Shown piece by piece: positions 53,674 through 62,091 of a stretch of 64,000 nucleotides of DNA. Numbering within the stretch: the first letter of the stretch is position 1; each line of letters starts with the position of its first letter. The stretch comes from JBBRVP01 sp038246785 (GTDB lineage: Bacteria > Actinomycetota > Actinomycetes > Jiangellales > Jiangellaceae): assembly GCA_038246785.1 (NCBI GenBank), contig JBBRVP010000016.1, positions 5,286 to 69,285 of the forward strand. The letters are read 5' to 3'. The notes under the pieces were generated by a model, which was given only the letters and a program-made list of their open reading frames with translations, was not told the DNA's origin and did no database searches. The translations under genes and the position numbers were made by a program.

Positions 53674-54813
53674 TCAGGCCTGCGGTGGCCGGTATCCCGT
53701 CGGATCGGGGCCGAGGTCGACTATCGCCGCCACCGTGCCACCCCCGTCTGGACCCTGATGCGCAGCCGACACCGAGACGAACGCCGCGGGGTCGCCGGTG
53801 ACCGACGCCGTGATACCCCCGACACAGGACTTGATCTGGCGGTGCCAGTGGACGTCGGAGTCGTCGAGCATCGCGTTGCGGCGTCCACGCACCTGGCCGT
53901 CCTGGCTGGCTTCGCACTTGAGGAACACGTTGACCAGCCGGCCGTCGAGGTCGCTCCAGTGCGGGCGCACGGGCAGCTCGAGGCCGGCGTCGCGCATCGC
54001 CTCCCAGACCCCGTCGGCGTCGAGCGCGTCGCGCATGACGGAGTGACCGATCCGGTAGCGGCCACCGACGCCGCGCGCATTGCCGACGACGACGATCTGA
54101 GCCTGGTCGAGCTCGACGCCGCTGGAGCATGAGGCGACCGAGGAGTAGAGGCTGCGGTCATGCATGACCTGCTCGTCGGTCGGCATGTCGATCTCGCCGA
54201 GCGCGACGGCGACGCCGAGCGCGGTGCACCCGTTGGACAGGTCCATCGACTCGTGGGTGTGCTCGGTCCACACCGTCTTACCGCGGCTCTTCGCGTCGCG
54301 GATGGTGGAGATGGTCAGCAGCGGCGTCTTGGTCTGCACGTAGTGCACGTCGGCCGGGTCGGTGATGCCGGCCCGCTCCATCGCCACCCGCACGGCGGCC
54401 GCCACCTTCTCGACCATCGCAGTACGCCCGATGTCCTCGGGCAGCAGGTGCTCGCTCATGGCGAAGCCCACGGTGAGCCGGGGCTCATCGGTCTGCTCCA
54501 CGCGGTCGGCCGCGACGGTGGCGAACACGGTCGCGTGCGGGCTCAGCACGCCGTCCGTACCGCCGGACCAGACGATCGGGACCTGCCGTACCTCCTCCAC
54601 CGTCCGCGAGCCCTTGGCGACGAGCACCTCGCGGAACGCCCGGTCGGCGATGATCCGGGTGTAGTCGTTGACGCCGCCGTTGCCCTCGGTCTTGCCGATG
54701 ACCGCGACGACGCGGTCGGCGTCGAGGACGCCACCGTCGATGAGCCGCTCGAGCTCCGAGGCGTCGGAGACGCTGTGCAGAGGGACCTTGCGGACCTCGA
54801 TGGCGTCGGGCAC
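53674..54813 (-). CDS. Ring-opening amidohydrolase (barbiturase / cyanuric acid hydrolase family)
   Basis: A 379-residue enzyme built of three similar domains. Visible: VVAVIGKTEGNGGVNDYTR and IVWSGGTDGVLSPHATVFA in the first, VHYVQTKTPLLT and ESMDLSNGCTALGVAVALGE in the second, SVASCSSGVELDQAQIVVVGNARG and NVFLKCEASQDGQVRGRRNAM in the third. The repeated Lys/Ser pairs are the catalytic sites of this small family, which opens barbiturate or cyanuric acid rings. Followed by carbamate kinase upstream (18 bases), so ring-nitrogen catabolism is likely. Substrate cannot be told by eye. Confidence 0.88.
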   Translation of the reverse strand: MPDAIEVRKVPLHSVSDASELERLIDGGVLDADRVVAVIGKTEGNGGVNDYTRIIADRAFREVLVAKGSRTVEEVRQVPIVWSGGTDGVLSPHATVFATVAADRVEQTDEPRLTVGFAMSEHLLPEDIGRTAMVEKVAAAVRVAMERAGITDPADVHYVQTKTPLLTISTIRDAKSRGKTVWTEHTHESMDLSNGCTALGVAVALGEIDMPTDEQVMHDRSLYSSVASCSSGVELDQAQIVVVGNARGVGGRYRIGHSVMRDALDADGVWEAMRDAGLELPVRPHWSDLDGRLVNVFLKCEASQDGQVRGRRNAMLDDSDVHWHRQIKSCVGGITASVTGDPAAFVSVSAAHQGPDGGGTVAAIVDLGPDPTGYRPPQA

Positions 54814-54831
54814 GGGGCGGCTCCTTCGGGC

Positions 54832-55773
54832 TCAGGGGATGTGTGGGACGACGACCGTGCCGACCTTGCCGGCCACCGCGTCGGCGATGCGGTCGAGGGA
54901 CGTGATCACCGTACGGGCTCCGCCACGCTCGACGAAGCGGGCCGCCGCCTCCACCTTGGGGCCCATGCTGCCGCTGGCGAAGTGCCCCTCCGCGGCGAGC
55001 CGGCGCAGCTCAGCGACATCCACCCGGCCGAGGGGTCGCGCGTCCGGCGTACCCCAGCCGACGACGGCGGCCTCGACGTCGGTGGCGATGACGAGGACCT
55101 CGGCGTCGACTGCCCGGGCGAGCAGCGCGGCACCGAGGTCCTTGTCGATGACCGCCTCGACCCCGCGCAGCGAGCCGTCGGGCTCGCGCACCACCGGGAT
55201 GCCGCCGCCACCGTTGGCCACGACCAGGAATCCGGCGGCCACGAGGGACTTCACCGCAGCGGCGTCGAGGATCTCCAGGGGCTCCGGCGAGGCCACGACC
55301 CGCCGCCAGCCGCGCTCCCCCCGGTCCTCCCACGTCTGGCCGTGGCCGATCAGCAGCTTCGCCTCGTCCGCGGGAAGGTAGCGGCCGACCGGCTTGGTGG
55401 GGCGGGTGAAACCGGGGTCGTCGCCGTCGACGAGCGCCCGCGTGACGAGCGCTGCCGTCCGCCGGTCGAGCCCACGTCGGGCGAGCGCGGCGTCGAGAGC
55501 GTCGAGCAGGATGAGCCCGAGGGTGCCTTGGGTCTGCGCTCCGCACCAGTCCAGCGGCACCGGTGGGACGATGGCGGCAGCGAGCTCGTTCTTAACGAGC
55601 AGGTTGCCCACCTGCGGCCCGTTGCCGTGGGTGACGACGACGTCGAAGCCGGCCGCGGCGAGCTCGCCGACCCGCTCCGCCGCCACGGCGGCCGCCGCGA
55701 TCTGGTCCTCCGCCCGGGCCCTGCCGTCCGGGCCGGTCATGGCGTTGCCGCCGAGGGCGAGGAGGAGACGCAC
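54832..55773 (-). CDS. arcC: Carbamate kinase
   Basis: A 313-residue amino-acid-kinase-fold enzyme: RLLLALGGNAM at the start, VVTHGNGPQVGNL, NGGGGIPVV and DKDLGAALLARAVDAEVLVIATDVE, all hallmarks of carbamate kinase, which makes ATP from carbamoyl phosphate and ADP, releasing carbamate. No carbamoyltransferase is in the operon, so the source of carbamoyl phosphate is not evident. 18 bases before the ring-opening amidohydrolase, 45 after the CoA transferase. Confidence 0.92.
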   Translation of the reverse strand: MRLLLALGGNAMTGPDGRARAEDQIAAAAVAAERVGELAAAGFDVVVTHGNGPQVGNLLVKNELAAAIVPPVPLDWCGAQTQGTLGLILLDALDAALARRGLDRRTAALVTRALVDGDDPGFTRPTKPVGRYLPADEAKLLIGHGQTWEDRGERGWRRVVASPEPLEILDAAAVKSLVAAGFLVVANGGGGIPVVREPDGSLRGVEAVIDKDLGAALLARAVDAEVLVIATDVEAAVVGWGTPDARPLGRVDVAELRRLAAEGHFASGSMGPKVEAAARFVERGGARTVITSLDRIADAVAGKVGTVVVPHIP

Positions 55774-55818
55774 GAGCAGAACCTAGAGGACCACGCTCCG
55801 GGTGCGTGGAGCGGGAGG

Positions 55819-57021
55819 TCAGCCGGCGGCGTCCAGCTCGTCCAGCCACGCCCGCACGCCGGCGTCGTGCTCGCCGAGCCCCGGCGGCGGTCTGTGCTCG
55901 CGAACCGTCACCTCCGTGTCGGCGTCGCTGAAGAAGCGCAGCGGCGGCCCGGGGAGCTCCAGCCGGCCCAGCGTGGGGTGCTCCACGTCGACGACGAGCC
56001 CCTGCGAACGCGTCTGCTCCCAGCCGTAGACCTCGTCGAGGGATCGCACCTGACCTGCGGGCACACCGAGGTCGGCTAGACGAGGCAGCAGCTCGGCCAG
56101 GTCGTGCGCGGCGAAGGCCATCTCGACCGCGGCGATGACCGCGGAGCGGTTGCGCACCCGGTCGGCGTTGCTGGCCATGCCCGCGGCGTCCGGATCGAGG
56201 TCGAAGCCGGCGCAGAACCGCCGCCACAGGGGCTCGCTGCCCACCGCGATCTGCAGCGCCCCGTCGCGGCAGTGGAACAGTCCGTAGGGGCAGATCGAGG
56301 GGTGATGGTTGCCCTGCGCGCGGGGAACCTCGTGGGCGACCGTCCACCGGGCGCCCTGGAAGGCGTGCACGCCGACGATCGCGGCCAGCAGCGACGTCCG
56401 CACCACCTGGCCGCGGCCGGTGTGCTCGCGTTCGAAGAGCGCAGCCAGGACGCCGTACGCGCCGTACATTCCCGCCAGCAGGTCGGCGATCGGGACACCG
56501 ACCCGTTGTGGGTCGTCCGGCCCGGGCCCGGTGAGCGACATCAGGCCGCCCTCACCCTGCGCGATCTGGTCGTAGCCGGCCCGGTCGCCCTCCGGCCCGC
56601 CGTGGCCGAAGCCGCTGATCGACAGCACCACAAGGCGCGGGTTGAGCTCGTGCAGCCGACCGATGTCGAAGCCGAGCCGGTCGAGGACGCCGGGCCGGAA
56701 GTTCTCCAGCAGGACATCGGCCCGGCGGACCAACCGGGTGAGCACGTCGTGACCGTCTTCGCTCTTGAGGTCGAGAGTGATCGACTCCTTGTTGCGGTTG
56801 CACGACAGGTAGTAGGTCGACACGAGACCGTCGGCGGGGCCGACGAACGGCGGCCCCCAGCCCCTAGTGTCGTCACCGCCGCCGGGACTCTCGACCTTGA
56901 TGACGCGCGCCCCGAGGTCGCCCAGCATCATCCCCGCGTGCGGGCCGGCGAGCGCCCGGGTGAGGTCGACGACGACGGTGCCGTCGAGGGGGCCGGCCGG
57001 CGGGCCGGCGTCACTAGCCAC
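55819..57021 (-). CDS. CaiB/BaiF (class III) CoA transferase
   Basis: A 400-residue enzyme: VVVDLTRALAGPHAGMMLGDLGARVIKVE at the start, YYLSCNRNKESITLDLK, LLENFRPGVLDRLGFD, FGHGGPEGDRAGYDQIAQGEGGLMSLTG (with the catalytic Asp region), and YGLFHCRDGALQIAVGSEPLW. It moves CoA between carboxylates such as formate, oxalate or malonate derivatives. GTG start overlaps the preceding small membrane gene by eight bases, so they are coupled. Full length. Confidence 0.88.
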   Translation of the reverse strand: MASDAGPPAGPLDGTVVVDLTRALAGPHAGMMLGDLGARVIKVESPGGGDDTRGWGPPFVGPADGLVSTYYLSCNRNKESITLDLKSEDGHDVLTRLVRRADVLLENFRPGVLDRLGFDIGRLHELNPRLVVLSISGFGHGGPEGDRAGYDQIAQGEGGLMSLTGPGPDDPQRVGVPIADLLAGMYGAYGVLAALFEREHTGRGQVVRTSLLAAIVGVHAFQGARWTVAHEVPRAQGNHHPSICPYGLFHCRDGALQIAVGSEPLWRRFCAGFDLDPDAAGMASNADRVRNRSAVIAAVEMAFAAHDLAELLPRLADLGVPAGQVRSLDEVYGWEQTRSQGLVVDVEHPTLGRLELPGPPLRFFSDADTEVTVREHRPPPGLGEHDAGVRAWLDELDAAG

Positions 57022-57310
57022 GGCGGTAGGCCGGGACGTCGGCGCGGCGCCGCCACCCGCCGCCGTAGGAGCCCAGGTCGACGAGGAAAGCCAGGGCGAC
57101 GAAGAACCAGTCGATGCCTGCGACGTCGCCGGTGCCCCACGAGAGCAGGACGAACACCAGCGTCGTGTACGGCAGGAGCAGCCAACCGAGAAAGGCGAGC
57201 AGCAGGCGCCCGTCGAACGCCCGGCTGATCTCGTTGTTGAACAACGCCATCAGGGCGAGAGCGATCCGGGGCACGAACGCGCCCAGCAGCAGGACGAAGC
57301 AACCGCACAC
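57014..57310 (-). CDS. Small three-helix membrane protein
   Basis: A 98-residue protein: VCGCFVLLLGAFVPRIALALMALF at the start, RLLLAFLGWLLLPYTTLVFVLL, IDWFFVALAFLVDLGSYGGG and a basic tail. The GTG at 57310 is preceded by AGGAGAAG at good spacing. I recall similar small actinobacterial proteins of unknown function. First gene of the leftward catabolic operon, overlapping the CoA transferase start. Confidence 0.7.
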   Translation of the reverse strand: MCGCFVLLLGAFVPRIALALMALFNNEISRAFDGRLLLAFLGWLLLPYTTLVFVLLSWGTGDVAGIDWFFVALAFLVDLGSYGGGWRRRADVPAYRRG

Positions 57311-57398
57311 GCTCTTCTTCTCCTCAGTCCGCGAGATGGGCTGGCAGGACGGTAGCGCGTACGTCGTCACGTCGCGGTAGACCGGGCCAGGACGCGGG

Positions 57399-57611
57399 GT
57401 GACCGCCTTCGCGGACGGGGTCGGGTGCCACGGCGGACTCGGCGGGTGGCAGGATCGCGCGATGCTCGTCTGGCCCGCCCACTGGCCGGCACCCGCAGGG
57501 CGGGTGGTCGGCGCCGACGCGCTGCACCGCGTGCTCGTTGGCCGGCCGGAGCGGCTCGGCCACCGCGCCGGCCCGCCTTCTCGTCCTGAGCCTTCCCTAC
57601 CGACAGGATGA
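57399..57611 (+). pseudogene. C-terminal fragment of the holin/phosphodiesterase membrane protein
   Basis: Reads GCHGGLGGWQDRAMLVWP, then AGRVVGADALHRVLVGRPERLGHR. This matches the last ~50 residues of the 1745-3886 protein (GCHGGLGGWQDRALLVWP ... VGADAVHRQLVGWLEHLGHR). The rest of the gene is absent; upstream sequence is the promoter region of the small membrane gene. A remnant of a second copy. It runs up to the start of the 57608 gene. Confidence 0.75.
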
Positions 57612-59626
57612 CCCCCGTGACAGTCCGCCGCAGGCTGCTCCTCGGCAGCTTCCTCATGCTCTTCCTCGAGCTGGCGCTCATCCGCTGGACCGGCGCCAAC
57701 GTCATCCACCTCGGCTACCTCGCCAACTTCGTGCTGCTCGGCTCGTTCCTCGGCGTCGGCCTCGGGTTCCTGCGTGCGCGGGCCGCCCGCGACCTGACGA
57801 AGTGGTCGCCACTCGTGCTCGGCGTCCTCGTCGCGTTCGTCGGGTTGTTTCCGATCACGGTCGACCGGGGCAGCGCCGACGTCCTGTACTTCACCTCGGT
57901 CAGTGCTGGTGGGCCGCCACCGTGGCTGGCTCTGCCGCTGATCTTCCTGGCCGTGGCGGCGGTCATGGCCGGTCCCGGTGAGATGGTCGGACGCTGCTTC
58001 CGGGAGATGGCCGGCCTCGACGCCTACCGGCTCGATTTGATCGGGAGCCTGGCCGGGATCGGCGCCTTCACGCTGCTGGCCTTCCTGCGTGCCCCGTCGG
58101 TCGTGTGGGGCGCCGTCGTGGCCGTCTGCTACATCGTCTTGTTGCGCCGCCGGCTGCCGCTGGCGTCCTGGGCGGCGCTCGCCGCCGTCGTGGGCGTGCT
58201 CGCCGCGGAGAGCCTGGCCAGCGGGGTGAGCTGGTCGCCGTACTACAAGGTGCGCACACAGGAGGTCACCACCGCCGGCAAGGAGTCGCTCAACATCTCG
58301 GTCAACGGCATCCCGCACCAGAACACCAAGCCGGTTTCGCGGCTCCTGAAAGACGAGCGGTACGTGCTGCCGTACGAGCGGCTGACCGGCATCGATCTCG
58401 ACCGGGTGCTCGTCATCGGCGCTGGCAACGGCAACGACGTGGCAATGGCCCTGTACCAGGGAGCCCGTCATGTCGACGCAGTCGAGATCGACCCGCGCCT
58501 GCTGGAGATCGGCCGCGAGCGTCACCCCGACCACCCCTACGACGACCCCCGGGTGACCACCCACATCGACGACGGCCGCGCGTTCCTCGAACGCAGCAAC
58601 GAGCGCTACGACCTCGTCGTGTTCGCACTGCCTGACTCGCTGACGCTGCTGACCGGGGCCGCCTCGATCAGGCTGGAGAGCTACCTGTTCACCGAGGAGG
58701 CCCTGCGCACCGTTGCCAAGCACGTCGCACCCGACGGCGGCTTCGCGATGTACAACAACTACCGTGAGCAGTGGCTGGTCGACCGGTTCGCCGGCACGGT
58801 GGCACAGGCGTTCGGACACCAGCCGTGCGTCGACGCCTATGGCTCCAGCGGCCGGCTCGCGGTCATCGCGGTCGCCGCCAACCCGGCCCAGCAGGCGTGC
58901 GGCGAGGCGAGTGCGGCGTCCACGTCGGCGGTGCCTGCCCCGGCAACGGACGACCACCCCTTCCCGTACCTGCGCTCACCGGGCATCCCCGCCCTCTACC
59001 TGTGGGTAGTGGCCGGCGTGCTGCTCGTGTCGCTGCTCAGCGTGCGGGCCGTCGCCGGGCCGGTGCGTGGCATGCGCTCCTACGCCGACCTGTTCCTCAT
59101 GGGTGCTGCGTTCCTGCTCCTGGAGACCAAGTACGTCACCGGCTTCGCGCTTCTGTTCGGGACGACCTGGACGGTCAACGCGATCGTCTTCGCCGGGGTG
59201 CTGGCCGCGGTGCTGGCGGCCGTGGAGGTGACCCGACGCTTCCCGACGCCCCGGCTGGCGGTGCTGTTCGCGGTGCTGTTCGCGATGCTCCTGCTCGCTT
59301 GGCTGATCCCCGCGTCCTCGCTGCTGCAGCTCCCGGTGGGGCCGCGGCTGCTGGCGGCGGTGGCGCTGGCGTTCGGGCCGGTGTTCGTCGCCAACGTCGC
59401 GTTCTCGAAGCGGCTCGCGGTTGCCGACGACTCGTCCACCGGCATGGGCGCCAACCTGCTCGGCGCCATGGTGGGCGGGGTGCTGGAGTACTCCGCGCTG
59501 GTCGTCGGCTACAACGCGCTATTGCTGCTCGCCGGCCTGCTGTACGCCGGGGCGTTCGTGGCCTACCGAGTCATCACGCGCCGGGGTCCGGCGACCCCGG
59601 TGCCCGGTCCGCTGCAACGGGCGTGA
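57608..59626 (+). CDS. Spermidine synthase-like membrane protein
   Basis: A 672-residue protein with N-terminal helices (residues 8-205), a soluble SAM-binding domain and C-terminal helices (460-655). The methyltransferase-like core reads RVLVIGAGNGNDVAMALYQGARHVDAVEIDPRLLEIGRERHP and IDDGRAFL, as in polyamine synthases. The membrane arrangement is like known bacterial spermidine-synthase-like proteins of unknown activity. ATG 57608 or GTG 57617. Its 3' end overlaps the convergent large membrane gene by 53 bases. Confidence 0.8.
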   Translation: MTPVTVRRRLLLGSFLMLFLELALIRWTGANVIHLGYLANFVLLGSFLGVGLGFLRARAARDLTKWSPLVLGVLVAFVGLFPITVDRGSADVLYFTSVSAGGPPPWLALPLIFLAVAAVMAGPGEMVGRCFREMAGLDAYRLDLIGSLAGIGAFTLLAFLRAPSVVWGAVVAVCYIVLLRRRLPLASWAALAAVVGVLAAESLASGVSWSPYYKVRTQEVTTAGKESLNISVNGIPHQNTKPVSRLLKDERYVLPYERLTGIDLDRVLVIGAGNGNDVAMALYQGARHVDAVEIDPRLLEIGRERHPDHPYDDPRVTTHIDDGRAFLERSNERYDLVVFALPDSLTLLTGAASIRLESYLFTEEALRTVAKHVAPDGGFAMYNNYREQWLVDRFAGTVAQAFGHQPCVDAYGSSGRLAVIAVAANPAQQACGEASAASTSAVPAPATDDHPFPYLRSPGIPALYLWVVAGVLLVSLLSVRAVAGPVRGMRSYADLFLMGAAFLLLETKYVTGFALLFGTTWTVNAIVFAGVLAAVLAAVEVTRRFPTPRLAVLFAVLFAMLLLAWLIPASSLLQLPVGPRLLAAVALAFGPVFVANVAFSKRLAVADDSSTGMGANLLGAMVGGVLEYSALVVGYNALLLLAGLLYAGAFVAYRVITRRGPATPVPGPLQRA

Positions 59627-61913
59627 GGGGGCGCCGCACGAGATCGACGAGCCTGCGCAGCACGACGGGGTAGGCCGGGTCCTTGTCGTAGTCGCTGTGC
59701 CCGCGCACCGGCGCGTAGGCCGAGCGGGCCGGGTCCATGGTGAGCCGCACCGGATCACGCAGCTGCAGGTCGCCTGGCGTCTTGGCCGCCGTCGCCACTG
59801 CCGGCAGGAGCGGCACCAGCGTCGAGCCGATCGGGTCGGTGGGGCGCCACAGGCTGGTCCAGCGCAGCGGCGGTCCGAGGACCGGCATCCGGTTGGGTGG
59901 CTCGGTGAGCACCCGCCGTCCGAGCACTCTGGGGAAGATGGGCGCGTAGAGGCGCATCAGCGGTGAGCCGAACGTCAGCAGCGCGACGTGGTCGACGGTG
60001 TCGTCGGCGGGCGCGGTGGGCAGTTGGGCGAGCGCAGCCACCGAGAGCACCGATCCCTGGCTGTGGCCCGCCAGCACGACCGAGCCGGGCCGCTCGGCGC
60101 CGCGGCCGGACAAGTACTGCAGCCGGCAAGCAAGCTGAGGCACGGCTCGCTCGGCGTAGCAGGGCGGCGCGAGGGGGTGCGCCGCGCGCGGCCAGAAGGA
60201 CAGGACGTCCCACAGGATGCCGACCAGGCGGCGCGCCTGCTCGTTGCGCCAGGCCAGCACGCCGAGGCCGATGAGGACGGTGGCGAAGCCGACGACGGCC
60301 CAGGTGCCGAGCGTCTGCAACGGGCCGGCGCGATCGGCGATCCAGCGCGGAGGACCGCCCTGGCCCAGCGCCGACCCGAGTGCGAGCCACCCGGACCACA
60401 GCCCGCTGCCGATGCCGATAAGGCAGGCGGCGAGGAAGGGCCAGCGGAAACGGTCGAGGCTCACCAGCTCGGCGAGCACCCGCGGGCGCACGGCGCGCTG
60501 GACCCGCTCGTCCGCGTCGTCGATGTCCGCGGCGTCGAGCCGGTAGTCGCGGCGTACGTCGGCCACGATCGCCGGGAGGCGGCCGCGCTGCTGGATCCAG
60601 ATGCCGACCAGCAGGAACGGCACCACCACCGCGAACAGCCCGGTGCCGATCGCAGCGACGTAGAACGCCGGTGCCGGGCGCAAGTCGACCACCCACAGGA
60701 CGCACTGCTCGCACGCGCTGCCGAGATCGGTGCCGCTGGCGAACCCGGCCACCCGGTAGACCGCCGCGGCGGAGTAGGCGAAGCCGAGGATCACACCCAG
60801 CGCGGCCACGAACCACCCGGCGAACCCCTGCAGCGACACCTCCTCCGGTGCGGCTTCCGGCGGAGCGTCGCCGACCGCCGGCCGACCGAGCAGCCGTCGC
60901 CCGGCGGCGACGACGCCGAGCAGCACGACGAGCAGCCCGATCTGGCCGAGCACGATGACCTGGCCCGACACGATGATGCCCGGCACGTGCAGGCCGCTCC
61001 CCCCGTCGGGCGGAAGGCCGAGCAGCGACACGAGCGCGAGCGCGTACGCGACCGCGGCCCCGGCGACGGCCACTGTGCCGATCCAGGCCGGCCCGGTCCG
61101 CTCCTCGGTCCAGCGCAGCCACAGCGACGCCGACACCAGGACGAAGCACCCGAGGACCGTCACCACGGCCAGGACTACGGCGAGCCAGGCCGCTGCCCTT
61201 GCCGGGCCGTCGGCGGCGTCGACGGCCGGCCCGGCAGCGATCGCCCCGGCGGTCGCGAACCCCACGGCGAGGTGGAGCGTGCGCAGCCGGGCGACCATCA
61301 CGTCGCCACGCCACATCCGCCGGCTGAACAGGTGCGGGTCCGCGACCCCGTCACCCGGGCCGAGCAGCCCGGGAAAGGCTTCGTAGCGCAGGGACGACCG
61401 CTTCGACAGCACGGCGAGCACGAGCGTCAGCACGCCGGGCAGCGCGGCCGCGAGGCAGAGAACGGCCCAGTTCGGCCAGCCCTGCGCCCAGGACAGCCAG
61501 CCGTCGACCCGCACGCAGGCGGCGCGGTCGCGCACCATGCACTGCCAGCCAAGCAGGTCCAGCGACACCGCGGCGACGGTGAACACGATGGTCATGGTGA
61601 GGCTGAGTCCGAGCGCACGGAGCAGCCAGCGATAGGCGCCGGCCAGGCGCCCCTCTGCGTTCCACGCGCGCGCCCAGTAGCCGAGGTTGACCACCGCGAA
61701 CGGCAGCAGCAGCAGCCAGGTCGCCTGCACCACCGACCCAGACGTGAGCCGACCCCAGCTCATCCCCTCCAGCGTGCCGTCGCCGTCCACCGGCCGCACG
61801 AAGCGCACGAAGTCGTCGCCGGCAACGGGGTCGCCGACTTCCTTGATCCCGAGCAGTGCCTCCGGCGTGGTTCCCGACACGCCGTGAACCCTGAGCTCGA
61901 CGTAGTCGGCCAT
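59574..61913 (-). CDS. Large membrane protein with serine-hydrolase (GHSQG) motif
   Basis: A 779-residue protein. The N-terminus YVELRVHGVSGTTPE reads like a hydrolase-family start, followed by about ten membrane helices (residues 60-520) and a C-terminal cytoplasmic part with SVVLAGHSQGSVLSVAALAQL, a GxSxG nucleophile elbow of alpha/beta hydrolases, then FGSPLMRLYAPIFPR. A membrane-embedded lipase or esterase is plausible; no activity is known to me for the family. ATG at 61913 chosen for the family-like start. Confidence 0.7.
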   Translation of the reverse strand: MADYVELRVHGVSGTTPEALLGIKEVGDPVAGDDFVRFVRPVDGDGTLEGMSWGRLTSGSVVQATWLLLLPFAVVNLGYWARAWNAEGRLAGAYRWLLRALGLSLTMTIVFTVAAVSLDLLGWQCMVRDRAACVRVDGWLSWAQGWPNWAVLCLAAALPGVLTLVLAVLSKRSSLRYEAFPGLLGPGDGVADPHLFSRRMWRGDVMVARLRTLHLAVGFATAGAIAAGPAVDAADGPARAAAWLAVVLAVVTVLGCFVLVSASLWLRWTEERTGPAWIGTVAVAGAAVAYALALVSLLGLPPDGGSGLHVPGIIVSGQVIVLGQIGLLVVLLGVVAAGRRLLGRPAVGDAPPEAAPEEVSLQGFAGWFVAALGVILGFAYSAAAVYRVAGFASGTDLGSACEQCVLWVVDLRPAPAFYVAAIGTGLFAVVVPFLLVGIWIQQRGRLPAIVADVRRDYRLDAADIDDADERVQRAVRPRVLAELVSLDRFRWPFLAACLIGIGSGLWSGWLALGSALGQGGPPRWIADRAGPLQTLGTWAVVGFATVLIGLGVLAWRNEQARRLVGILWDVLSFWPRAAHPLAPPCYAERAVPQLACRLQYLSGRGAERPGSVVLAGHSQGSVLSVAALAQLPTAPADDTVDHVALLTFGSPLMRLYAPIFPRVLGRRVLTEPPNRMPVLGPPLRWTSLWRPTDPIGSTLVPLLPAVATAAKTPGDLQLRDPVRLTMDPARSAYAPVRGHSDYDKDPAYPVVLRRLVDLVRRPLTPVAADRAPGSPDPGA

Positions 61914-62091
61914 CGGCGCCACCCCCTGGTGCGTGATCACCGTAGCCGTGGCGGGCTCCGCCGTCTCCCCTCGGACCCACTGGCCGCCGGACTCCTCTGC
62001 CAGGATGGCCAGAATCTGCCTGCGCGCGTCCCCAGCCGACGACCCACCCGCGGAGGACGACCGACGATGACCCTGCCGCGTGCGGCCGGCC

